DNA of 20,376 bases from Amphimedon queenslandica. Its lineage: Eukaryota > Porifera > Demospongiae > Haplosclerida > Niphatidae. Made by a program: the position numbers and the translations under genes. This document shows positions 1-8,176 of this stretch, piece by piece; position 1 is the stretch's first letter; each line of letters opens with the position of its first letter. The stretch is taken from the NCBI RefSeq assembly GCF_000090795.2, contig NW_003546613.1, positions 26,443 through 46,818 on the forward strand. Direction: 5' to 3'. The notes under the pieces were generated by a model that saw only the letters and a list, made by a program, of their open reading frames with translations, was not told where the DNA came from and did no database searches.

Positions 1-230
1 TCCACAAGATCTAGTGAATTTCTGTCCTGTCCTACATAAGCTGAAGATACTTAAAAATGATTACCCTCTAATCGAGGTTCAACACAATCTCTGTAAAATT
101 CTTCAATCGTAATTGCTTCATCATTCAATCGAATAATAGACCACGGCAACAATATCTTGCTATCAAAAAGAACGGATACATTCACTAGTCTTATCAAGGC
201 CCTTCCTGACCAGTAATCAGATATGTGCAC
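1..230 (-). pseudogene. Exon-like reading frame of unknown gene, partial at left edge
   Basis: Reading the minus strand from 230 down, one frame stays open for about 59 codons to a TAA at 51-53. After that stop the same frame is open again to the window edge. The translation is mixed and protein-like (for example DYWSGRALIRLVNV and ITIEEFYRDCVEPRLEG), not low complexity. At 231-232 there is an AG acceptor preceded by a pyrimidine-rich tract (the sense strand reads ACCACTTTCCTAG), as expected for an intron/exon border. I do not recognise the family. It could be the last coding exon of a host gene ending at the TAA, or an exon or transposon relic carrying one nonsense mutation, because protein-like codons (AYVGQDRNSLDLV) follow the stop in frame. 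No function is proposed. Confidence 0.35.
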
Positions 231-232
231 CT

Positions 233-505
233 AGGAAAGTGGTATAATGTAAACACAAAATAAATTTAGTAACAAACCAATAGTGTTACAGAAACAAGAC
301 AAAAAATAAACACTTGCATATAAAGTCAGGATCAAGTAAAACTAAAAAGTACATAAATTGTAATGGTTTGTCAGACAAAAACAATGACAAAAGAGGATCA
401 TGAGAGGGGATACATTAAATTTATTAAATAATGCTGACTGTGCTTTAATTGAGGTGAGAAAAAAATAGCAGCTATGATCCAGAGAACTAATATACTGAGC
501 AGTAC
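233..505. other. Non-coding stretch, probable intron or spacer
   Basis: AT-rich sequence between the left-edge exon-like frame and the minisatellite. If the exon call is right, this is intron upstream (on the minus strand) of its acceptor. I see no conserved coding frame, RNA gene or repeat in it. Confidence 0.4.
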
Positions 506-1160
506 CCACGAGAGACTAATAACAGGATCCACAAAAAAACAATAGTGAGAAGGACCCACAAGTGAACAACATAAAGCAGGACCCGCAAGAAAATAACAGT
601 GAGAAGGACCCACGAAAGAATAATGTTGAGAAGGGCCCGCGAGAGAATAACAGTGAGAAGGACCCATGAGTGAACAATATAGTGAGAAGGACCCAAGAGA
701 GAATAATAAGAGAAGGGCCCACAAGAGAATAATAGTGAGAAGGGCCCACGAAAGAACAGTGAGAAGGACCTAAAAGTGAACAATATATTGAGAAGGACCC
801 AAGAGAGAATAATAAGAGAAGGGCACACAAGAGAATAATAGTGTCAATGGCCCACGAGTGAACAATATAGTGACAAGGGTCCAAGAGAGAATAATAGCAA
901 AAAGGGCCCACAAGTAAAAAATATAGTGAGAAGGGCCCAAGAGCGAATAACAGTGAGAAGGACCCACGAGTGAACAATATAGTGAGAAGGACACAAAAGA
1001 GAATAATAATAGAAGGGCCCACAAGAGATTAATAGTGAGAAGGGCCAACTAGTGAACAATTGTAAGAAGGGCCCACCAATGAATAATACAGTGAGAAGGA
1101 CTCACGAGAGAATAATAAGGGCACACGAGTGAACAATAGCAGGACCAACAAAAGAACACA
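506..1160. repeat. Degenerate minisatellite, unit about 26-30 bp
   Basis: Roughly twenty imperfect head-to-tail copies of a unit whose core reads GAGAAGGRCCCACGAGWGAA, followed by a short AATA-type spacer (CAATATAGT or TAATAGT). Unit length wobbles between about 26 and 30 bp, so the array does not keep a reading frame. Two unit flavours interleave, one with GTGAACAATAT and one with GAGAATAATA. This gives an irregular higher-order spacing: GTGAACAATAT recurs near 670, 776, 858, 970 and 1052. Because the minus strand of the unit has few stop triplets, long Ser/Leu/Phe/Pro-rich frames open in all three minus frames. These are a composition effect and not genes. The array fades out near 1140-1200. 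Confidence 0.85.
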
Positions 1161-1204
1161 GTCTATCCAGGCTGTAACATCAGGACCAGCTGATACAAGA
1201 GAAC

Positions 1205-1650
1205 AAGCAGGAGTCAAGACTACAGAATATAAAGATTTATTAGCATATTTATTTGTAATAGGCTAGTAGCCATCAAATCTTATGATAAATTAATGACTTT
1301 AGATATTCACTTAATACATTTGTGAATTACAAAAAATTGGAGAAAGTATTGCAATGGTTTAAGAAAACTAATAGTATGCATGTAAGGCCTGATTCATACA
1401 CATACAGTACATGGAAATACAATTAATAATTTTGAGGCAAGAATTACATGTACTGACTTTACCATAAATAGCTTAAATAATAACACATTATAAAAAGTAG
1501 AACGTAACACAGGAGTAAGTACCAGTAATGTTACAGGGAAATTAACTAGCAAAATATGCTTGTTGCATTATACAGAGAATTCATACATGCAGGTGATTAT
1601 GATAAAATGAACAAACTCACCGACTCAGTGCAATTTTGGTGTTATGATGG
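1205..1650. other. No recognisable feature
   Basis: AT-rich, non-repetitive sequence between the minisatellite and the palindrome cluster. I see no conserved coding frame, RNA gene or terminal repeat here. Confidence 0.4.
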
Positions 1651-1667
1651 CCCAGCATAGTAGCATA

Positions 1668-1775
1668 GGTGGCAGTACTCTATGGCAGATAGCATACCTG
1701 AGGCCGAGGTTGACTGGTTGGATAGCAGCCCTCAGCTTTGCCTTAGGCTGCTATCTGCCATACAGCACTGCCACC
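1668..1775. repeat. Inverted repeat (hairpin), 27-bp outer arms
   Basis: Left arm 1668-1694 (core ATGGCAGATAGCA) pairs with right arm 1749-1775 (core TGCTATCTGCCAT) at 25 of 27 positions. Inside, CTGAGGC near 1698 and GCCTTAG near 1740 continue a weaker pairing, so most of the 108-bp segment could fold into one imperfect hairpin. This looks like a small foldback or MITE-type element. I could not identify a target-site duplication. Confidence 0.7.
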
Positions 1776-1903
1776 CATTCTATATATAATATAAAGTGTA
1801 CTTGGTCAAAGATAGCCATCTGGAAAAGAATATACTCAAGTAGCCATATTGAAGCTTACTGATCATGCGCAGTAGAACATGAAGACACTTGGCTGCCTGC
1901 CAT

Positions 1904-1959
1904 GTCTGCTATCGAGATAGCAGACCTGTACTCAGGTCTGCTATCATGATAGCAGACCT
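1904..1959. repeat. Alternating palindromes built on GTCTGCTATC
   Basis: 1904-1925 is a hairpin with 10-bp arms GTCTGCTATC / GATAGCAGAC and a 2-nt GA loop. 1934-1959 is a perfect 26-bp palindrome with half-site AGGTCTGCTATCA. The halves between them (GATAGCAGACCT and AGGTCTGCTATC, separated by 6 nt) also pair. Four copies of the same 10-12 bp word therefore alternate in orientation within 56 bp. The word CTGCTATC also occurs in the hairpin at 1668-1775, which suggests a common origin. Confidence 0.8.
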
Positions 1960-2016
1960 CGCAGCTACTTTGATCTATGTAACTAGCATACTTTATGTAT
2001 ATATATGTAATATATA

Positions 2017-2147
2017 TACCATACCTTCGAGGTCTGTATCAGTAATATGAGATCCGAGTCCTGAGATATCTTCCCTCGGCTTCGCCTCGGGAAAATATCT
2101 CTGGACTCAGGTCTCATATTTCTGATATAGACCTCGAAGGTATGGTA
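2017..2147. repeat. Long near-perfect hairpin, 64-bp arms and 3-nt loop
   Basis: Arm 2017-2080 is the reverse complement of 2084-2147 at 56 of 64 positions, leaving only TTC as loop inside GGC-TTC-GCC. Outer ends read TACCATACCTTCGAGGTCT and its complement. The structure is essentially a full-length palindrome, as in foldback elements or hairpin MITEs. AT-rich runs (TATATATGTAATATATA and ACATATAATATATTG) flank both sides and may be part of the target. No coding content. Confidence 0.85.
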
Positions 2148-2514
2148 CATATAATATATTGTATACTTACTGTAAGATCAAATCGCATGGCACCCCCATT
2201 GCGCATTTTATGATTGGTAGTGACAACCAATGGAGTAAATCTGACTAAAAGAGGTCTGCTCTAGTGATTAGAGTGTCCTTTGCACTGGCAAGAAACTGGC
2301 CGCTAAGAACAGAAAGATGAGGCCTGAAGTCGGGCAGCAAAGAGAAAGAGCAGAGGCCATTTCTTCACCACGTGGCACTCATTAAAACCATGCAGGTGTA
2401 TATCGAGGGCTGAAGTGTATATATTAGAGGTAGGGGTGTATATGCGTAATATACTACCCGGCGGTACCTTTGATCTTACAGTAACTATAGCATATATTTA
2501 TATATATATGTACC
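2145..2514. repeat. Inverted arm pair enclosing a 286-bp unique segment
   Basis: 2145-2182 (ending TTACTGTAAGATCAAA) is an inverted copy of 2469-2514 (starting TTTGATCTTACAGTAA). The innermost 15 bp are identical, and the outer part is an AT-rich run ending in GGTACATATA on one side and its complement on the other. The left arm joins directly onto the 131-bp hairpin. The enclosed 2183-2468 segment is non-palindromic and contains the tRNA-like stretch listed separately. This may be one composite non-autonomous element spanning about 2017-2514. Confidence 0.6.
2253..2332 (+). other. Possible tRNA-derived SINE head (weak)
   Basis: The sequence GCTCTAGTGATTAGAGTGTC resembles the D-arm / box A region of a eukaryotic tRNA (a GCTC stem, an AGTGATTA loop and a GAGT return). 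About 65 bp downstream, GGCCTGAAGTC is a poor match to box B (6 of 11 positions, the rest mostly transitions). The anticodon arm does not fold properly, so this is not a functional tRNA. It could be a decayed SINE head or chance. Confidence 0.2.
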
Positions 2515-2519
2515 AAATT

Positions 2520-3800
2520 TGCAAAACCAATCATCACTACTATGAAAAAAGTTTGTTTCCACTTCTAAAATTACCAAGTATGCAGCACATTTACACATAC
2601 CCATTGCAGTGCCATAATCTTACACTAAAACTTTTTTATACAGTATGAATTTATGGTGGTAGCCACATCCTGACTGTGGCCCCATGCAAGCTGTACAAGC
2701 ATCAATATTACGATGGAACTAAAACTAACTCACCTCCTAGACACCATATATTGATACAGTATCTCTATCTGGACCAAAGAGAGGCATCAAGGCGACAGGC
2801 AAGGCAACATATACACGGTCACACTGGCCCGAGTGCCTTGAACATGTCTTCTCGTGAGCACGTGCTGTATAACTAATGGATGGGTGGAATAATGAATGCA
2901 TGATGCGGGAGTATGCGGACGGGTAATGGGAAACAAGAATCATATGGGAGAGGCCTTAACTGCAACTGTAAATCCATCATGCCACAAATCAAGTAAATCA
3001 TTCACCAAAGGTGAATTTTTAAAGTTAATTAGGCCTCTTTAAGTGAGCTCAGTACATCCTGGGTTTATTAGTGCTATTTTAAGGTTTCTTTTGACAAATA
3101 TTTCGTGGTAAATTTAATTTAAAGAAGAAAATAATGCCCACACTGTATTGAGTTAGTTTAAGCGGTTTGAACGAGTCACAGTGCACCATTAGACCACTAT
3201 TGTTTATTTTACTTAAAAATCCATTTGCATTGAAATTATTTCGAACTGCTACAACGCTTGCAAATGACATACACATTGAAATTGTCTGAAAGCAAATTAT
3301 TGATTAAATCAAATATTTGCCAATTGAACAGCAAAGTAACGTATGAAACAAATGAAATGTTCCATTGTTCGGTAGGTAATGCCATAAAAGAGTACCATAA
3401 CAAGAAGAAAGTCAACATCAAAGACAAGAGTGACTTCACTGAGAAAAAACAGTACTATAAATTAGCTGGTGGATGAGATTCTCTATAACCAGTTTCTTGT
3501 AAGCTGCTAAAATATGCTGCTATTTCATCTGGATTTAAGTCTCAAAACTGTTTTGTAGCAAATACATTCACTACATCAGTACCTGACACATGCCCTTTAT
3601 TGATAATCCCTCTATGGCTCCCTCATAAACTGAGTAACTAGAAGAATGTAAAGTATTCAAGGGACGAACCTATGCAAGCTACAGATTATGTGCTGTGTAG
3701 TGATGCAACTCATCATTACATCAGAACTCATGAATTATTCATTGATATATTGTCTATATAAATGCATGTTATGCAAATAATAATTTCAGTGTTTAGAGGC
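2520..3800. other. Region without a supported gene
   Basis: AT-rich sequence with only short open frames on both strands, including about 70 codons at 3258-3476 (+). None shows a motif or composition I trust as coding. No RNA gene or repeat is recognised, apart from scattered AT runs. Confidence 0.4.
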
Positions 3801-3805
3801 TATCA

Positions 3806-3939
3806 TACACGGGGCAACATTGTTGCTTGAAACTTTGTGGTTACTTTGATCTTGTTGTTTCAAGTTGACCACTGCTCAACTTGAGGCAACAAACATCAAT
3901 GTAACGACAAAGTTTCAAGCAAAAATGTTGCCCTGTGTA
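3806..3939. repeat. Palindromic MITE-like element, 134 bp
   Basis: The two halves pair over almost their whole length. The left half begins TACACGGGGCAACATTGTTG and the right half ends with the near-complement, finishing TTGCCCTGTGTA. Mismatches are few and scattered, and there is no real loop beyond a few bases near 3870. A weaker match extends to CTAT at 3800 and ATAG near 3945. No target duplication is obvious. Short non-autonomous DNA elements made of two long inverted arms have this form. Confidence 0.8.
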
Positions 3940-4015
3940 CAATAGACTTAAGGTTCAACTAAATGAAACTTAAAATGAGTGCTGGCACTCACTCTTGCTC
4001 AAAGATTGGCAATGG

Positions 4016-5700
4016 CAGGGGCGTATTCAGAAATTGGGAAAGGAAGGGAGGGTGCTGGAGGGCGCACCAAGCGCGCTGCGATTTTGGCTATGCCCACTTT
4101 CTGGACGTGGTTACACCCAAATTTTCTGTCCTATGCGTACACAAGCACCATGTGTTATTGTTTTGTTATAAGCGGTTTTCAGTCAACGAAATAATCATAG
4201 TAAACAAAATTCAATCGACCCAGTTATTCGTCTCGCAAGATATTGGCGACTTGTAGCCTTTGTGGATGCCTTCTGCTAAACTCATCTACTGCTGCTTCAA
4301 TATCTATTTCACTATCTCTGTGTAAGTGTAACAGAGACAAACTAGCAAGCCTGTGAGTTGTCATTGTCGAGCAATATGGTGTCTTCATTCTCTTCAGACT
4401 TCTAAAATATCTCACTGCTGAACAACTAGTGACAGGAAGAATACCCAAAATGATGAGTAGAGTCTTTATATTTGGGTACATAGAAGATGTCTGGGCAAGA
4501 GTACTAGTGAGACTGTTTGGTAGGCTACTGGGGCCATGAATTGATAAGTGTTGTTCCCATTTCAACTTCCAGCATTCTACTTCACTATTCATGCTACCAG
4601 GAGATGGTAAATCAATGCTGTACAAATCAGACAGCTTCAATATGTTTTCAGTGAAAGCCTCCTTGCTCATTTTTGTCATTGCAGATGGTACAAGGGATAA
4701 CCACCCTAACAGTGCCAATTTATGGTGCTGAGTGAAGCGAGCAGTTAGTTGAGAAACGAGGTGGTCAACCAAAGGAATGGTAATAGTACGACAAAAATAC
4801 TGAGAGGGTGTGTCAGCTGGAACATTGCAACGTTGAGTTTGATGCCTACATGTTCGAGGAATGGAAGGTATAGTACTTGTAACTTCACACATCTTCTGAA
4901 CATTGTGGAACCATTCCGAATGATATCTGTCAATGTTGTCTCTGACATTCTTTACTGTCGGTATTACAGTATCAATCTCTTGGACAGCAGTTACAATATC
5001 AAGACATTCACCATGAAGATTAACTGTCGGAGAGTGAAGATTGTAAGCAGGAACTAGTAACAACCAACGATGACAGAAAATCAGTTGTGCTTATAGCTAA
5101 GTGAAGACTTCTGGCATCTGTGAGTGAATCTGATGACCATAATTGTGGACCTTCAGAGATGATGGTTTCCATGCATGAAACGGTAGACTTGTACAATGAA
5201 CAAAAAGTGGAAAGAGAATCGACCCAACAAGTACGACACAAATCCTTTAATTTTTGGACAGATGAAGATGGCTGGGTCTCGGCTATGGCAAGTTCATATG
5301 CTCTCTGCCTCTTTGGATGTGAAGCAAAAAAAGGTAAACTCTGTCAACTATATTCATCATATTACTAACATTAGTGCTTTGAAGTGACTTAACAACTGCT
5401 AGGTTGAGGCAGTGTGAAGCACAATGGAGATAAAGGGCTAGTGGGTATTCCTCAGTAATTAAAGCAGCAGTTCCTTTAACAGAACCTGCCATGTTACCTG
5501 CTCCATCATACCCTTGCCCACGAAGAAAAGAAAGATTGAGATGAAAGTCATTCAAAGTAGCTGTGATCTTGTCTGCTAAAGCACGCCCAGTAATTCCGGT
5601 GTCACATTCAAAGAATCCTACCAGGTCTTTATGTATTATGAGAGTCTCAGAATTGACATACCTCAGCACAATGCTTATTATCACGCACATCAGGTTCATT
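4016..5700 (-). mobile_element. hAT-type DNA transposon copy A (DUF4371 / ZMYM1-like), 5' part missing
   Basis: The left (3') end starts with CAGGGGCGTATTCAGAAA at 4016, typical of hAT termini (CAGGGGCG...). A G-rich subterminal zone (GGGAAAGGAAGGGAGGGTGC, then GCGC-rich) follows and stands out from the AT-rich surroundings. About 200 bp further in, a transposase reading frame begins on the minus strand. The eight bases before the end, GGCAATGG, would be the left target duplication, but no matching right terminus or duplication was found. Transposase similarity stops near 5690, so the 5' half of the element, including the zinc finger and first catalytic Asp, is absent or unrecognisable. Non-functional copy. 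Confidence 0.75.
4224..5699 (-). pseudogene. hAT transposase (DUF4371 + hATC), frameshifted remnant
   Basis: Only the C-terminal two thirds of a ZMYM1-like hAT transposase remain. In order, there is the DUF4371 part of the RNase H-like core (IVLRYVNSETL, then QGYDGAGNMAG carrying the second catalytic Asp, then HCASHCLNLAVV), an all-helical stretch (CRTCWVDSL), and the C-terminal hATC dimerisation domain (PVTSCSAVRYFRSLKRMKT ... SLLHLHRD) ending at a stop at 4224. Family similarity moves between frames at about 5325 (a T-run) and again near 5040, so at least two indels break it. In the hATC block the nearly invariant Glu of SCSAER is Val here (codon GTG at 4413-4415). The enzyme would cut and paste hAT elements, but this copy cannot make it. 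Confidence 0.85.
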
Positions 5701-6430
5701 TATTCATGGCAATAAGTTGAGAAGCTTCAACTTGTCATAAATCCACCTTTCGTTAATTTAATAATTTTACAAGACTTTAGCATGGTACTATAATGTGTAT
5801 CAGTGCCTGTAAATTCATAGCTAGAAAATAAATGCTACATAACATTTTAAAAATTTTACATCTAGCTGTCAATTCCACTATAAAACCCCGTAAACAGTAC
5901 TGCACAGCAAATACTGTCATATTAATTATCTGCCCATTTTCCCTCTCCCTTTTCCCAAATGACACATTTCACACCCATGTTTTAATATGTGACCACAATT
6001 GAGAAAAGGTACCTCATGGCGGATAGAAAAATTGGTCTCTATAGTCATAAAAATCCAGCTCCATTTATCATTAAATTACTCCAGAGGATGAAAGTTACTA
6101 TGTAACTTTTAGAAACAATGGTTGTCGCACAGAGCACTGACAGGTTGATATTTTTCATCATAATAATATAATATAAAATCCACCAGAAGTTACCTATTCT
6201 GAATTATGGTCACATGATGTTATTTTTAATATTGTGCAACCCTCAAAGACGCATGTCACTAGCATAACAGCCTAAACAGGTATTTGTGACAGCCAGATCA
6301 GTGTAATCTCATTTTCAGCTGGTGTAGCCAAACTATGTTCATCGTATTATATAGGCGGCCATTTTTATTATTTGCAAACACTAATAACTCTTATTTCTTA
6401 TGTTTTATAGCTTTGTACATAAAAGGAGAA
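5700..6430. other. No recognisable gene
   Basis: AT-rich sequence between hAT copies A and B. It may include the decayed 5' part of A, but I could not recognise transposase sequence or an inverted hAT terminus. A small AAAGTTA/TAACTTT inverted pair near 6089-6110 is the only structure seen. Confidence 0.4.
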
Positions 6431-6765
6431 ACAGGGGGGCAGGAAGGCTAAAGCCCCCCACTTTTATACAAATGGAAGAAGAGCCCCTTCACTTTTATAT
6501 GCAGAAGGCACTGTCCCTTGCAATAATAACAGGCCACTCAATGAATCATTGCAGCATGAACAATGTTCAACATACTGTATAACGCTTTAAAAAAAACCGT
6601 TAATCATTAATGTGCATGCTCAGTATTGTACGTGTACACAACAATAGCCAAATTAAAAACCGCCAATTACAATTTTACAGCAAAATCGCTAAAACAAAGC
6701 GCTGCCTTAAGAGGTCATGATTAAACAGAAGACAATCTACAATAACTTGTACTAGCTTGGAGTAA

Positions 6766-8019
6766 ATGTCACGAAGCCTACATACATGGATTAAAAATAA
6801 CAAATATACCTGTCACCAATCTGTTAATGAGCAGATATCAATACTTGAGCTTACTGTCCTTCGTAAGCTATTGATAAAAAGTAAGGAAATGACACCTACC
6901 TGGTATTCTATAATTGCCGATGAAGCTACTGATGTTAAAAATATGGAAAAGCTTAATCTAGACATTTGCTGAGTTGATTCAAATTACAGGGTGAATTGGT
7001 TTCGTAAGGGTGACAGATACCAAAGCACAAGTTTTTTGATGCTATAAAGGACTTACTTCTCAGATGCAATCTCCCATTATCAATGTCTCGCGGGCAAGCC
7101 TATGATGGTGCATATGATATGCAAGGGAATCGGAAGGGAGTAGCAGCAAGATTTAGGCAAGAGAATCCAGCAGCTGTATGCAAGAGAATCCAGCAGCTGT
7201 ATGCAAGAGAATCCAGCAGCTGTATCTTTACATTGTTGTGCACACTCAGTAAATCTTTGCCTTCAAGATGAAGCAAGGGGCCTGCCCTGTATTAGAGATA
7301 CTTTTGAAACTGCAAGAGAAATTAGCACTTTAATACGATACTCTCCTAAGCGATTGCATTTATTCTTCACCAAGTTAAACTCTCCTGAATCAAGCAACAA
7401 TGCAGTCACACTAAAGCCATTATGTATCACGAGGTGGACTGCACAAACTCCAGCAAAACATGCTGCTGTAACAGACTATACTCCACTGTTGGAGGTACTT
7501 CTGGAAATCTACGTGATTACTAAAGATGAGTGTGGCTTAAAAGCTGGAAGTCTTTCACATTCTGTTGAAAAATTTAATACTCTTTTTGGTCTTCAGCTAT
7601 GTCACCTTTGATTCAGTGCATTCGAACAAGTTTCCTTTACACTGAAAACCAAAAATAATGGTTTACGTGATGCACTTTCTGCTGTTGATGCAGCCAAAAA
7701 TTTTTTCCAAAGGACTAAGAATGACACATTTGATAAATTCTATCAAAACCTAGTTTCTACTGTTACAAAGCCAATATTGGTAAACATGAACTACCATGAC
7801 AAAGTTGTCGTCCAATCAGCTTTGAAAATAGTTGCAATATACGCGTCTTTACTACTCCTGCATATTATTACCAAAAAATTATTATTTGAAGCTTGCAATC
7901 TGCTACATGGAGAATTAGAGGAACACTGCAGTAATCAGCATATGATTTCCATAATAGTGATTGAGAAACTAATCATAGATGCCGCAAATGGATTAGAGTT
8001 ACAAGCTGAGTATAAATAA
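6766..8019 (+). pseudogene. hAT transposase (DUF4371), broken, lacking hATC
   Basis: A ZMYM1-like transposase remnant. From the N-terminus it shows a DUF4371 lead-in (WIKNNKYTCHQSVNEQISIL), the first catalytic Asp region (WYSIIADEATDV), the second Asp region (SRGQAYDGAYDMQGNRKG), the conserved HCCAHSVNLCLQD block, RYSPKRLHLF, and the CITRWTAQT block. It then runs on to DAANGLELQAEYK. The frame breaks between 6972 and 7083. A 23-bp tandem triplication at 7158-7225 adds 46 bp and shifts the frame again. An in-frame TGA at 7609-7611 interrupts the rest, after which similarity continues in the same frame. The hATC dimerisation domain that should follow is missing. Compared with copy A this is a different hAT family. 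Confidence 0.85.
7158..7225 (+). repeat. 23-bp tandem triplication inside transposase B
   Basis: Units at 7158-7180, 7181-7203 and 7204-7225, each starting CAAGAGAATCCAGCAGCTGT. The first two are identical and the third matches at 22 of 23 bases. The net gain of 46 bp moves the reading frame by one, and transposase similarity does jump to the next frame here. Confidence 0.95.
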
Positions 8020-8176
8020 AACAATAGGCGTGCCCATGGTTGGAGAAAGGGAGGGGTGCATGGGTGGCGCGCGAAGAGTACCGTAAAATTTTTGATACCT
8101 AATTAATTATTTATATATGGGCGTGGTCAATTAATTGATTTTAATTACTTTTCATAATTAATAAAGTCAAAAATAA

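Larger units (their letters stand above)
6431..8019 (+). mobile_element. hAT-type DNA transposon copy B, 3' end missing
   Basis: A likely left terminus, CAGGGGGGCAGGAAGGCT, starts at 6431. It is followed by CCCC-rich subterminal sequence that includes a short direct repeat (AGCCCC...ACTTTTATA, twice, near 6452 and 6481). Transposase sequence on the plus strand runs from about 6766 to a stop at 8017-8019. It ends before the hATC domain, and hAT copy C begins within about 10 bp. B therefore seems truncated by insertion of C or by an associated deletion. The missing 3' part was not found elsewhere in the window. Confidence 0.65.

Noticed and set aside
506..1160. CRISPR-like array
   Set aside because: Units are head to tail with no conserved repeat and unique spacers of set length. 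The context is eukaryotic and no cas genes are present.
398..1217. Six long overlapping minus-strand frames rich in Ser, Leu, Phe and Pro
   Set aside because: They come from the minisatellite, whose minus strand lacks stops. Unit length is not a multiple of three and all three phases are equally open.
1644..1862. 72-codon plus-strand frame
   Set aside because: It crosses the 1668-1775 hairpin, so its sequence is explained by the inverted repeat. No family is seen.
2253..2332. Functional tRNA gene
   Set aside because: There is no foldable anticodon arm and a poor box B. At best it is a SINE relic.
3236..3476. Frames on both strands of about 70 codons
   Set aside because: They overlap antisense, have AT-driven composition and no motif. 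Neither is supported.
3963..4256. Two plus-strand frames across the left end of hAT A
   Set aside because: They run through the transposon terminus and antisense to the end of the transposase.
4749..5387. Plus-strand frames antisense to transposase A
   Set aside because: The minus strand carries clear DUF4371/hATC similarity, so these are shadows.
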